From Solobacterium sp. (GTDB lineage: Bacteria > Bacillota_I > Bacilli_A > Erysipelotrichales > Erysipelotrichaceae), in the NCBI GenBank assembly GCA_017404505.1, contig JAFRCE010000025.1:1-56898 (forward strand): a stretch of 56,898 bases of DNA. The letters run 5' to 3'. The notes under the pieces are model-generated. The model saw only the letters and a program-made list of their open reading frames with translations. It was not told the origin of the DNA and searched no databases. Both the position numbers and the translations under genes were made by a program. Below, one piece after another: positions 41,141-48,583 of the stretch (position 1 is its first letter; each line of letters opens with the position of its first letter).

Positions 41141-41333
41141 AGTCATCTCCTTTAACGTTTACGCATCATCCGCTTTTCAGCTGTTATATATATCATACCT
41201 GTATTTCCACTTGTTCACAAAGCATTGTTCAAATATTTCTCATACATCCTGGCCGGCAGATATACATGCATGCAAATTGGCGTGATATGAACCGGTTTTC
41301 AGAATACAATGAGCCTGGTTACGGAGGCTGGCC

Positions 41334-41480
41334 ATGGACAGTATTTGCCCGGAGTGCGGCTGTAAAACGGTCTGTCTGCTTCAGGGCGTCCCGGGCAGAC
41401 CGGATACCTGTCATTCTATCAGCAAAGCCTGCATAGCCGTTTATGGTGACATGAGCCGTCCGGGTATGCTGATAAGTTAA
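41334..41480 (+). CDS. Small Cys-rich ORF (48 residues)
   Basis: A short frame with a good ribosome binding site, ACGGAGG, 6 bases before the ATG. The product has six Cys, with CPECGCK at 5-11 and single Cys at 14, 26 and 33, suggesting a metal knuckle or oxidised mini-protein. I recognise no family. A bidirectional terminator stands 16 bases after the stop, in the right place for this transcript. The flanking 170 bases upstream hold nothing else. Coding status is unproven; the evidence is the Shine-Dalgarno, the spacing and the terminator. Confidence 0.45.
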   Translation: MDSICPECGCKTVCLLQGVPGRPDTCHSISKACIAVYGDMSRPGMLIS

Positions 41481-41495
41481 AGACAGGATAAAATA

Positions 41496-41522
41496 AAAAA
41501 CTCATCCGACGATGAGTTTTTT
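41496..41522. terminator. Bidirectional terminator
   Basis: CTCATC (41501-41506) and GATGAG (41511-41516) with a 4-base loop, flanked by an A run upstream and six T downstream. Serves the D/Y/W/S-tail gene on the minus strand and the small ORF on the plus strand. Confidence 0.82.
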
Positions 41523-41527
41523 CTGTT

Positions 41528-42385
41528 TTACCAGTCAGAATCCCAGTCTGAGAAATCGGAGTCCCAGTCACTGAAATCGTAGTCATAGTCATCACTGGAA
41601 TCCCAGTAGTCGTCCCAGTCAGATGACCAGTCACTGTCGTAGTCGTCATCATATGTGTAACTGCCGGAAGAAGAACTGTCATGATAGTAATCCGTATCCT
41701 CGAAAGAAATGTAATCATTTCCGCCGGCGTTATAGTCATAATAGGTGCCGTCGTAGTTCCAGTCATGCCAGTTGTCTTCATAAGCGTCATAATCATAGAA
41801 GACCCAGTCATTGTATGTATCGTTCCAGTAATACCAGGACGGTGCCTGATAATAATACAGTGTGTTGCCGTTGGAATAATAACCGCTGTGCGGATGCGAC
41901 GCGGCGTAATTCCTGATGCCGCTGTACATCAGTGTCACGATACCGGCAACGGCCACCGATGTCAGAAGCGCGTTGCGGACCGGATGACGCTTTTTCGCCG
42001 GTTTGCTGGTGCCGTAATTCGGCTTCAGAACACGTCTTTCCAGTTCCTTGTCATATTCTTCGGCATAGACCGGATCATTTGCCATATCCTGCTGGTGCTG
42101 CCACCAGTCGGCATCCTTTTTACGAATCCGGATCTCTTCCTCGATCTTGTCCCAGATGATCTGGCACGCTTCTTTTTCGTTACGGCCGCGGTAGTGCACT
42201 GCCCTTTCGCCGTTCGCCTTATTCTTATATACGACCCAGTAGCCCGCCTCATCCTGGAAAATACCAAAACACTTCGGTTCCGTGTTATTGACACCGATAA
42301 AAAAGCGCATCTTTTCCAGCGGCATGCCATACTTGGCCGCGAGATCCCGGATATCATCAATACATGTAACTGTATGTTTGCTCAA
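41528..42385 (-). CDS. Single-pass membrane protein with an acidic, aromatic D/Y/W/S tail
   Basis: A 285-residue product of unknown function. Residues 1-115 form a soluble domain with the pattern FFIGVNNTEPKCFGIF and YKNKANGERAVHYRGRNE; I recall similar N-terminal domains in uncharacterised gut Bacillota proteins, without a known role. Basic residues (KKRHPVR) precede one transmembrane helix (138-155), so the N-terminus is inside and the tail outside. After Arg158 the remaining 127 residues contain no Lys or Arg and are mostly Asp, Tyr, Trp, Ser, Asn and Gly, ending in repeats of SDWDSDF. Start is TTG, with AAGGTGG 6 bases upstream. Confidence 0.78.
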   Translation of the reverse strand: MSKHTVTCIDDIRDLAAKYGMPLEKMRFFIGVNNTEPKCFGIFQDEAGYWVVYKNKANGERAVHYRGRNEKEACQIIWDKIEEEIRIRKKDADWWQHQQDMANDPVYAEEYDKELERRVLKPNYGTSKPAKKRHPVRNALLTSVAVAGIVTLMYSGIRNYAASHPHSGYYSNGNTLYYYQAPSWYYWNDTYNDWVFYDYDAYEDNWHDWNYDGTYYDYNAGGNDYISFEDTDYYHDSSSSGSYTYDDDYDSDWSSDWDDYWDSSDDYDYDFSDWDSDFSDWDSDW

Positions 42386-42496
42386 TTTCGTCCACCTTTT
42401 TCGTAAGTAATCTTACATAGGTATTATAAGAAGTTTGTTCGGTACTTGCAAACTGTTGAAAATCAATATCATAAGCTCTGCAGGTTTTCATTACTA

Positions 42497-42525
42497 TTGA
42501 CATTGCTTTACATTTTTTCAATAAT
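42497..42525 (+). promoter_or_regulatory. Promoter of the lysine riboswitch transcript
   Basis: TTGACA (42497-42502) and AATAAT (42520-42525) with a 17-base spacer. Confidence 0.72.
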
Positions 42526-42534
42526 AGTCGTTGT

Positions 42535-42735
42535 AAAACCGATAGAGGTAGCGGCGCAAATGAGTAGTCTGCGGAGTCGGCAGATGAAGAAACAGACGAA
42601 AGGTAATCGCCGCCGAACGGATGATTCAGGCATGAGTCATCTGTGGGGATGCGGGAAACACCCGTATCACTCCTTCATTTGTGAAGTGGAGCTATTACAA
42701 TGATCACCTGACCGTATGTAATAGCATGCGGTTTT
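42535..42735 (+). promoter_or_regulatory. Lysine riboswitch (L box) with terminator expression platform
   Basis: The aptamer core matches the L box: GATAGAGGTAGCGGCGC (42541-42557), the GAAAGG junction (42598-42603), CGCCGCCGAA, and GGGGATGCGGG near the closing stem. After it, GCTATTACA (42691-42699) can pair with TGTAATAGC (42717-42725) as antiterminator, while CCGTATG (42712-42718) can pair with CATGCGG (42725-42731) followed by TTTT as terminator. The two are mutually exclusive, so lysine should turn the operon off. Confidence 0.85.
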
Positions 42736-42760
42736 ATTATTTCGGGAGGAAAATATAGAA

Positions 42761-43615
42761 ATGAAAGCTTCAAAAAACATTCTGAGCGCCGCCATGGCGC
42801 TGGCCATGCTGACTGGCTGTTCTTCTCAGCCTGCCGCACCGGCGGAAACTGAAACAACGGATACGGCTGCCGCATCCAATGTTCTGCGGGTCGGTATGGA
42901 ATGCAATTACGCACCATTCAACTGGACAACGACGACCCAGACGGACATGACAGTTCAGATTTCCGGTGTCGATTACGCGGACGGTTATGACGTGCAGATC
43001 GCCAGAAAACTGGCCGACGATCTCGGTATGGAACTGCAGATCGTCAAGCTTGACTGGGACAGCCTGATCCTTTCCCTTCAGAAAGATCAGATCGATGCTG
43101 TCATCGCCGGTATGACTGCTACAGAAGAACGTATGAAGCAGGTCGACTTCACGACGCCGTATTACGTCTCTGAAGAGGTCATCATCGTCAGAAAGGATTC
43201 TGACCTTGCCAACATCAAAAACGTCCAGGAACTGTCCGGAAAGAAGGTACAGGGCCAGATGAATACGATCTATGACGATATCATCGATCAGATCGACGGT
43301 GTACAGCATATGCCGGCAGCCGAAACATTCCCGGCTTCCATTCAGGCACTGCAGGCCGGCGGCGTAGACGCTGTCACATCCGAACTGCCGGTTGCCATCG
43401 GTGTCGTTGCGGCCAATCCTGATCTGACCTATATCCGCTTCGAAGCAGGCAAAGGCTTCACCGACGAAAACGGTGACGCTACGGTTTCCATCGCTGTTTC
43501 CAAGGACAAGCCGGAACTTCTGGCCCAGCTGCAGACAGCCCTCGACAAGATCTCTGAAGATGACCGCAATGCCATGATGCAGGCGGCTGTTGAGCGTCAG
43601 CCTGCCGGAGAATAA
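42761..43615 (+). CDS. Amino acid ABC transporter substrate-binding lipoprotein, probably lysine
   Basis: Binds the amino acid outside the cell. The 284-residue product has a lipoprotein signal with the lipobox LTGC (Cys20), an Ala/Thr/Glu-rich linker, and the SBP_bac_3 fold: VLRVGMECNYAPFNW, then GYDVQIARKLADDLG, DAVIAGMTATEERMKQVDFTTPYY, and PASIQALQAGGVDAVTSELP. The family binds polar amino acids; the lysine riboswitch upstream makes lysine the likely ligand. GGGAGG precedes the ATG. The stop shares TAATG with the permease start. Confidence 0.92.
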   Translation: MKASKNILSAAMALAMLTGCSSQPAAPAETETTDTAAASNVLRVGMECNYAPFNWTTTTQTDMTVQISGVDYADGYDVQIARKLADDLGMELQIVKLDWDSLILSLQKDQIDAVIAGMTATEERMKQVDFTTPYYVSEEVIIVRKDSDLANIKNVQELSGKKVQGQMNTIYDDIIDQIDGVQHMPAAETFPASIQALQAGGVDAVTSELPVAIGVVAANPDLTYIRFEAGKGFTDENGDATVSIAVSKDKPELLAQLQTALDKISEDDRNAMMQAAVERQPAGE

Positions 43616-44409
43616 TGGCCTCCTTCTGGCAGGGCATTCTCAGCATCCTGGAGAGATATGGTCCCAGCCTTCTGCTGGGTGTGCGCACGACGCTGATCGT
43701 ATCTCTGACCGGTACGATACTCGGCCTGATCCTGGGGCTTGCCGTAGGCGGACTGCGAGCCGCGAGACTCGACTATACCGCCTCCCCTGCCGCCCGTATC
43801 CTGAAGAAACTGTTTGACATTCTGGCCAACATCTATATCACGGTTTTCCGCGGTACGCCGATGATGGTACAGGCAGTCTTCTTCTATTACGCGCTGCTGG
43901 ATGTCATTCACTGGTCACCGATGGTCGCGGCGATCTTCGTCATTTCGATCAATACCGGTGCCTATATGGCGGAAATCGTCCGTTCCGGCATCCAGGCCGT
44001 CGATATCGGCCAGACGGAAGCGGCCCGCTCGCTGGGTCTTTCCAATACCCAGACGATGATGCAGGTCGTTCTGCCGCAGGCCATCCGCAATGCCTTTCCG
44101 GCGATTGGCAATGAGTTTATCGTCAATATCAAGGACTCTTCCGTATTGATGATCATCTCGATCACCGAACTGATGTTCCAGTCCAAATCGATTGCCGGAT
44201 CGACCTTTCTGTTTACGGAAACGTATTTCATCGAAGCGATGATCTATCTCTTTCTGACAACTGTCGCTTCGCTGATACTGAACTACATTGAAAAGAGAAT
44301 GAACCGTCCGAAGATGTCACTGCCGCAGAGCGTGACGGATCCGAAAAACGTAAACTACATCAAGGAAAGCGAACAGAAAGGAGGAAACAGCGATTATGCC
44401 GCTCGTTGA
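43615..44409 (+). CDS. Amino acid ABC transporter permease, probably lysine
   Basis: The membrane subunit, HisM/GlnP type. The 264-residue product has about five helices. The HisMQ signature runs from [15 protein letters not shown] through [28 protein letters not shown], the cytoplasmic EAA loop contacting the ATPase, to [26 protein letters not shown]. The C-terminus extends about 30 charged residues past the last helix. Substrate is inferred from the riboswitch. It overlaps the ATPase gene by 14 bp. Confidence 0.93.
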   Translation: MASFWQGILSILERYGPSLLLGVRTTLIVSLTGTILGLILGLAVGGLRAARLDYTASPAARILKKLFDILANIYITVFRGTPMMVQAVFFYYALLDVIHWSPMVAAIFVISINTGAYMAEIVRSGIQAVDIGQTEAARSLGLSNTQTMMQVVLPQAIRNAFPAIGNEFIVNIKDSSVLMIISITELMFQSKSIAGSTFLFTETYFIEAMIYLFLTTVASLILNYIEKRMNRPKMSLPQSVTDPKNVNYIKESEQKGGNSDYAAR

Positions 44410-45121
44410 GATCGAAAACATCCATAAGCGCTTTGGATCGCTGGAAGTACTCAAAGGTGTTGATTTCCACGTCAACGAAGGAGAAGTCGTCTGTCTGATC
44501 GGCCGCTCCGGTTCCGGCAAATCCACCCTTCTGCGCTGTATCAACCTTCTGGAAAAACCGGATGACGGCGTGATCCGCGTCTTCGGTGAGGATATCCTGC
44601 ACACGAAAGACGTCAACGCCTACCGGGCCAAGGTCGGCATGTGTTTCCAGCAGTTCAACCTTTTCAGCAATCTGGACGTTCTGCAGAACTGCGTCATGCC
44701 GCAGATGAAGGTATTAAAGAAAAACAAGGAAGAAGCGGTGAAAACCGCCCTCTACTACCTCAATAAAGTCGGTATGGCGGACTTTGCCGGCGCTTCCGTG
44801 CAGACGATCTCCGGCGGTCAGAAACAGCGTGTGGCGATTGCCCGAAGCCTCTGTATGGAGCCGAAGCTGATGCTGTTCGACGAACCGACGTCGGCTCTGG
44901 ATCCGGAAATGGTATCGGAAGTTCTCAATGTCATGAAGCAGCTGGCCTCTGACGGTCTGACCATGATCGTCGTCACCCATGAGATGGGCTTCGCAAGAGA
45001 AGTCGCTGACCGGGTCGTCTTCATGGATAAAGGCGTCATTGAGGAAGAAGGAACACCGGAAAAACTGTTCACCAATCCGGACAGTGAGAGAACCAGAGAA
45101 TTCCTGAACGTCATCGGATAA
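44396..45121 (+). CDS. Amino acid ABC transporter ATP-binding protein, probably lysine
   Basis: The ATPase of the importer, GlnQ/HisP type. The 241-residue product has Walker [12 protein letters not shown] (37-47), the Q-loop CFQQFNLF, the signature ISGGQKQRV, Walker [15 protein letters not shown], and the switch His in [16 protein letters not shown]. Every feature is intact, so with the two genes upstream the importer is complete. AAAGGAGG before the ATG lies inside the permease gene. A bidirectional terminator follows. Confidence 0.95.
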   Translation: MPLVEIENIHKRFGSLEVLKGVDFHVNEGEVVCLIGRSGSGKSTLLRCINLLEKPDDGVIRVFGEDILHTKDVNAYRAKVGMCFQQFNLFSNLDVLQNCVMPQMKVLKKNKEEAVKTALYYLNKVGMADFAGASVQTISGGQKQRVAIARSLCMEPKLMLFDEPTSALDPEMVSEVLNVMKQLASDGLTMIVVTHEMGFAREVADRVVFMDKGVIEEEGTPEKLFTNPDSERTREFLNVIG

Positions 45122-45125
45122 CATG

Positions 45126-45155
45126 AAAACACTGACCATACTGTCAGTGTTTTTT
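45126..45155. terminator. Bidirectional terminator, lysine ABC operon / MFS gene
   Basis: ACACTGAC (45129-45136) and GTCAGTGT (45143-45150) with a 6-base loop, flanked by A on one side and six T on the other. Confidence 0.88.
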
Positions 45156-45159
45156 CATG

Positions 45160-46461
45160 TCAGAATGTCCTTGTTTCCGGCTGCAGCAGGAAATAGACAG
45201 CGGATACGGTCAGGCCCACCGCACAGAAGAACAGCAGCACGGATGAGCCCCATATCTGCAGCACGGAGCCGGCCAGGACGGATGCCAGCGGGATCAGCGC
45301 CTGGGAAACGATGCTGATCATGCCGTTCACCTTGCTGAGCTGGCTGCGGTCAATGATACGCATCATCAGCGTATTGATCGGTATGTTGACCAGCGGAATG
45401 ATAAATCCAATCGAAAAGGCGCAAAGCGAGCACAGGATCAGGAAAAGGTTCAATGACACTCCCCGAGCGACCAGAAGCCAGTATGCGGCTGCCATTACGC
45501 TCACAGTCAGAGCCATCACACAGAAACGGATGGCGATTTTCATACCGTATTTCCCCTGTTCTTCCTTCATCGTCATTAACAGCGCTCCAAGCAGAGAACT
45601 GATTCCCACCAGCATGCTCAGGATTGACGACCACAGTTCCGGTTTCATGAATGAGTCAAATAGATACGCTGGTGACGAAATCAGATCGGTCTTGATGAAA
45701 TACGGAACGAAATTGCCAAACAGAGGTGTGATGAAAAAATTGATAAACAGAGCCGCAATCATCAGAACAATAACGGCTTTTCTGCTTCGCAGATAACGAT
45801 AGCCTTCCTCCATGTCGGACAGGACTGTTTGCAGAGTCAGTCTGTCTTTGGGTGGTGTGTATTCATAGCGGATGAACATTTCCGAAACACCGGAAATCAG
45901 ATAACAGACACCCACGATCAGAAACAGTGTGGTGATCGGCAGTGCCGTATAGAGAATACCGGCAAGCACGACGCCGAAGATGCTCTGCAGGGAATTCTTG
46001 ACGGAGAAAAAGGCATTGGCTTTCTGCAGCTGATCATCCCTGACAATATATGGCAGAAGCGCTCCGGCGGCCGGTGAGAAGATGCCGCTGATGATATTGC
46101 CGAGAATGCCGGAAACAAACAGGATCACGATATGATGGACATTTTCCCGCAGCATCAGCATCATCACAACGGACGCGAGAATGGTACCGCCTTTGCCATA
46201 ATCGCAGAGATACATGATCCTGGCCTTGCTGTAACGGTCGCCAAGCACCCCGCCCAGCGGCGTGAACACCAGCATGACCACACCGCAGACTGCCAGGTAC
46301 AGACCCTGCAGGAAAGCATTGCTTCCGGATATTTCAAGGATATAGAAACTGACTGCGAAACTGTACAGCACCGCTCCCAGTTCGGAAACAAACGAACCCA
46401 GGAAGACCAGATTGAAATTGCGGCTGTGGAACAGGCTGTCGTTTTTCTTTTTCGTGGTCAT
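45160..46461 (-). CDS. MFS transporter (MFS_3, EntS/macrolide-efflux-like)
   Basis: A 433-residue exporter with about 12 helices. Its opening (NFNLVFLGSFVSELGAVLYSFAVSFYILE) and the loop-2 motif GGVLGDRYSKARIM match the MFS_3 group, whose members expel siderophores or macrolides. A central loop with EYTPPKDRLTLQTVLSDMEEGYRYLRSRK, also typical of the group, links the two halves. The cargo is not known. AGGAAAG precedes the ATG, which overlaps the regulator's stop by 4 bp, so expression is tied to the XRE regulator upstream. Confidence 0.88.
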   Translation of the reverse strand: MTTKKKNDSLFHSRNFNLVFLGSFVSELGAVLYSFAVSFYILEISGSNAFLQGLYLAVCGVVMLVFTPLGGVLGDRYSKARIMYLCDYGKGGTILASVVMMLMLRENVHHIVILFVSGILGNIISGIFSPAAGALLPYIVRDDQLQKANAFFSVKNSLQSIFGVVLAGILYTALPITTLFLIVGVCYLISGVSEMFIRYEYTPPKDRLTLQTVLSDMEEGYRYLRSRKAVIVLMIAALFINFFITPLFGNFVPYFIKTDLISSPAYLFDSFMKPELWSSILSMLVGISSLLGALLMTMKEEQGKYGMKIAIRFCVMALTVSVMAAAYWLLVARGVSLNLFLILCSLCAFSIGFIIPLVNIPINTLMMRIIDRSQLSKVNGMISIVSQALIPLASVLAGSVLQIWGSSVLLFFCAVGLTVSAVYFLLQPETRTF

Positions 46462-47522
46462 TGTTTTCTTTCCTTCCAGAGTTGCCTCAGCTGCGGATTT
46501 TCCAGCATATTTACAATACTGTCCATGCTATCCGCCGCGGTCGCTCCGAGGGTATCGTGAAGAATGACGTTATCCGGCACATTGATAAACCGCAGGGTAT
46601 TGATACTGTAATCCGGCGACGCGTCAAAGTTCTTTACCATGTCAGCAGCAATGTCCAGCTGTTTTTCCGCCTCTTTGTTTCTGCCCTTCAGGATCAGGAT
46701 ATGCGATTTCAGGATTTCGATTGCCGCGGTTATCTTAAGAGTGAAGTCTTTCTGTTCCTCCTTCTTCAGACCGCTGATCAGATTCTGATTCCACTGGATC
46801 ATTTCCATGGCGGCGTCCAGATCATTTCTTTTACAGAGTACGCTGACCATACCGAACATGCTGTCCGTCAAAGAAGCGATATTGCTGAGCAGCGCGTTGA
46901 TCAGATACTTCTCACCTTCCTCATGTTTTTTCATTCGGATCGCCAGGTTGATGCCGATCAGGTCATCGAAAATACCGCCGATATTGTGCTGTTTCATCAT
47001 TTCGATGCCCTTTTCTTCTTCGCCGCTGAGAATCAGCACATGGGCAAGTTCACCGTACAGAGTCAGTTCACCGATCCGCGGATCGGAATTCTGGCGGACA
47101 AGAAGAAGCGATCTTTCCAGCAGTTCTTTCGCTTTCTGAAGGTACTCTTTCTGTTCGCCATAGGCAAATATCATATAAACCAACGCGCATTCATGAACCA
47201 CTTCGAATGAATAAGGATATTTCTTCAGAGCCTTTTCCGCTTCCGGAATAGCAGCCGGATCATTTGTGCGGCAGTACGTGACAAGCCGTTCCATCACAGG
47301 GCTGATCCGGTTGTCTTTCAGCTGATAGCCAAGCAGCGTGTCAACCGACACATCGAAGAAATCTGCCATTTCCACGATCATGGACAGTTCCGGCACGGAC
47401 AGTCCGGACTCCCATTTATATACCGCGCCTGGGGTGACACCCAGAATCTCGGAAAGACCCTCCTGTGTAAGATGTCTCTCCTTTCGGAACAGGCGTATAT
47501 TTTCCGACAGTTTCAGTTTCAT
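46458..47522 (-). CDS. XRE-family regulator with helical-repeat C-terminal domain
   Basis: A 354-residue regulator. Residues 1-60 form a Cro/C1 helix-turn-helix (LSENIRLFRKERHLTQEGLSEILGVTPGAVYKWESG). The rest is almost entirely paired helices (for example AIPEAEKALKKYPYSFEVVHECALVYMIF and YLQKAKELLERSLLLVRQ), as in TPR-containing regulators. The layout is like the RRNPP group, where the helical domain binds a signal peptide, but a direct peptide link is not shown. ATG 47522 follows AAAGGAG by 6 bases. It is translationally coupled to an exporter gene. Palindromic ATACT repeats upstream may be its own operator. Confidence 0.85.
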   Translation of the reverse strand: MKLKLSENIRLFRKERHLTQEGLSEILGVTPGAVYKWESGLSVPELSMIVEMADFFDVSVDTLLGYQLKDNRISPVMERLVTYCRTNDPAAIPEAEKALKKYPYSFEVVHECALVYMIFAYGEQKEYLQKAKELLERSLLLVRQNSDPRIGELTLYGELAHVLILSGEEEKGIEMMKQHNIGGIFDDLIGINLAIRMKKHEEGEKYLINALLSNIASLTDSMFGMVSVLCKRNDLDAAMEMIQWNQNLISGLKKEEQKDFTLKITAAIEILKSHILILKGRNKEAEKQLDIAADMVKNFDASPDYSINTLRFINVPDNVILHDTLGATAADSMDSIVNMLENPQLRQLWKERKQ

Positions 47523-47580
47523 AGAGTTCTCCTTTCCCTGGTTCATCTATATTGTAGGATCTTCAGCTCACGAAATGAAG

Positions 47581-47625
47581 ATACTGCTCATATCAATAAG
47601 ATACTAGTAAATATACTGTCAGTAT
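47581..47625 (-). promoter_or_regulatory. ATACT/AGTAT repeats upstream of the regulator gene
   Basis: ATACT at 47581-47585, 47601-47605 and 47613-47617; the last forms a perfect inverted repeat with AGTAT (47621-47625), and the middle one is part of the palindrome TACTAGTA (47602-47609). The position, 60-100 bases upstream of the gene, suits an autoregulatory site. Confidence 0.4.
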
Positions 47626-47637
47626 GAGTTTGTGATG

Positions 47638-47663
47638 AAAAGAAAGGCATTCTCAGAATGCCT
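47638..47663 (-). terminator. Terminator of the nusB-xerD operon
   Basis: AGGCATTC (47645-47652) and GAATGCCT (47656-47663) with a 3-base loop; on the minus strand it is followed by TTTCTTTTC. It overlaps the xerD stop codon. Confidence 0.7.
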
Positions 47664-48583
47664 CATTCACCTTTCTTTTTTCTTTTCAGCTGATTCAGGT
47701 CACCGCCGGGATGATATTTATCATAACTGTCAAACAGCTGCCGGTTCTGCACATGCGTGTAGATCTCGGTCGTGGCGATGTTGGCGTGACCGAGGATCTC
47801 CTGAATGCTGCGCAGATCCGCGCCGCCCTGCAGCATATGCGTCGCGTAGGAATGGCGCAGCTTATGCGGCGTGATATGCTTGTGGAAATTCAGCTCATTG
47901 CATTTTTCCGCCAGCAGATTCTCGACATATTTGGAAGTGATTTTCCGGCCGAAACGGTTCAGGAAGAACAGATTGGAGCGGCCCTTGAGATAAACAGGCC
48001 GTACGACGTCCCTGTAGCCCTTCAGAAGCGCGATCGCACCGTCGGGTATGGGAACGATCCGTTCTTTGTCACCTTTGCCTAAAACGCGGCATTTGCCCGC
48101 GTCCAGGTCGACTCTGTTCAGCGTCAGCGTGGTAACTTCGGAAACCCGCAGTCCGCAGCAGTAGATCATTTCCAAGATCGCGTGATCGAGGTATTCACGG
48201 GGATTCTCATCATTGAACGACGACATCAGTTTCTCGATTTCATCGACCGTGCAGAAGACGGGAAGTGTCTTGGTGTCCTTATGTACTTCCAGGTTCAGAC
48301 TGGGATCGTTTTCATCATGCATGAAAGCCAGGTCACGGTGGAACGAACGGATGCTGGAAGCCATGCGGACAACGGAAGAAGAAGCCTTGCTGTTCTGCTG
48401 TTCGACGATGAAGTCCTCGACCATGTCAGACGTGATCTTCCTGGTATCCTTGATTCCTTCTTCCTTCAGCCAGGCAATATACTGTTTCAGGTCTTCTTCG
48501 TAAGAAATGCCGGTACGTCTGCTTTTGCCTTCGTTGATGCGGATATGCATCAGGTATTCTTTCAGAGCGTCGTCCAGTTTCAT
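47663..48583 (-). CDS. xerD: Tyrosine recombinase XerD-like
   Basis: Resolves chromosome dimers at dif with its XerC partner. The 306-residue product has the N-terminal core-binding domain (1-100) and the catalytic set R146 (GLRVSEV), K170 (LGKGDKER), H240 and R243 (HKLRHSYATH), H266 (LGHANIATT) and the nucleophile Y275 (EIYTH). The sequence is closer to the chromosomal XerD form than to integrases. It overlaps dinB by 4 bp and is the last gene of a long minus-strand operon. Only one Xer gene is visible here. Confidence 0.92.
   Translation of the reverse strand: MKLDDALKEYLMHIRINEGKSRRTGISYEEDLKQYIAWLKEEGIKDTRKITSDMVEDFIVEQQNSKASSSVVRMASSIRSFHRDLAFMHDENDPSLNLEVHKDTKTLPVFCTVDEIEKLMSSFNDENPREYLDHAILEMIYCCGLRVSEVTTLTLNRVDLDAGKCRVLGKGDKERIVPIPDGAIALLKGYRDVVRPVYLKGRSNLFFLNRFGRKITSKYVENLLAEKCNELNFHKHITPHKLRHSYATHMLQGGADLRSIQEILGHANIATTEIYTHVQNRQLFDSYDKYHPGGDLNQLKRKKKGE

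Noticed and set aside
47663..48583. Integrase of a mobile element
   Set aside because: The recombinase lies inside a conserved repair operon, coupled to dinB, and resembles chromosomal XerD; no attachment site or element genes are nearby.
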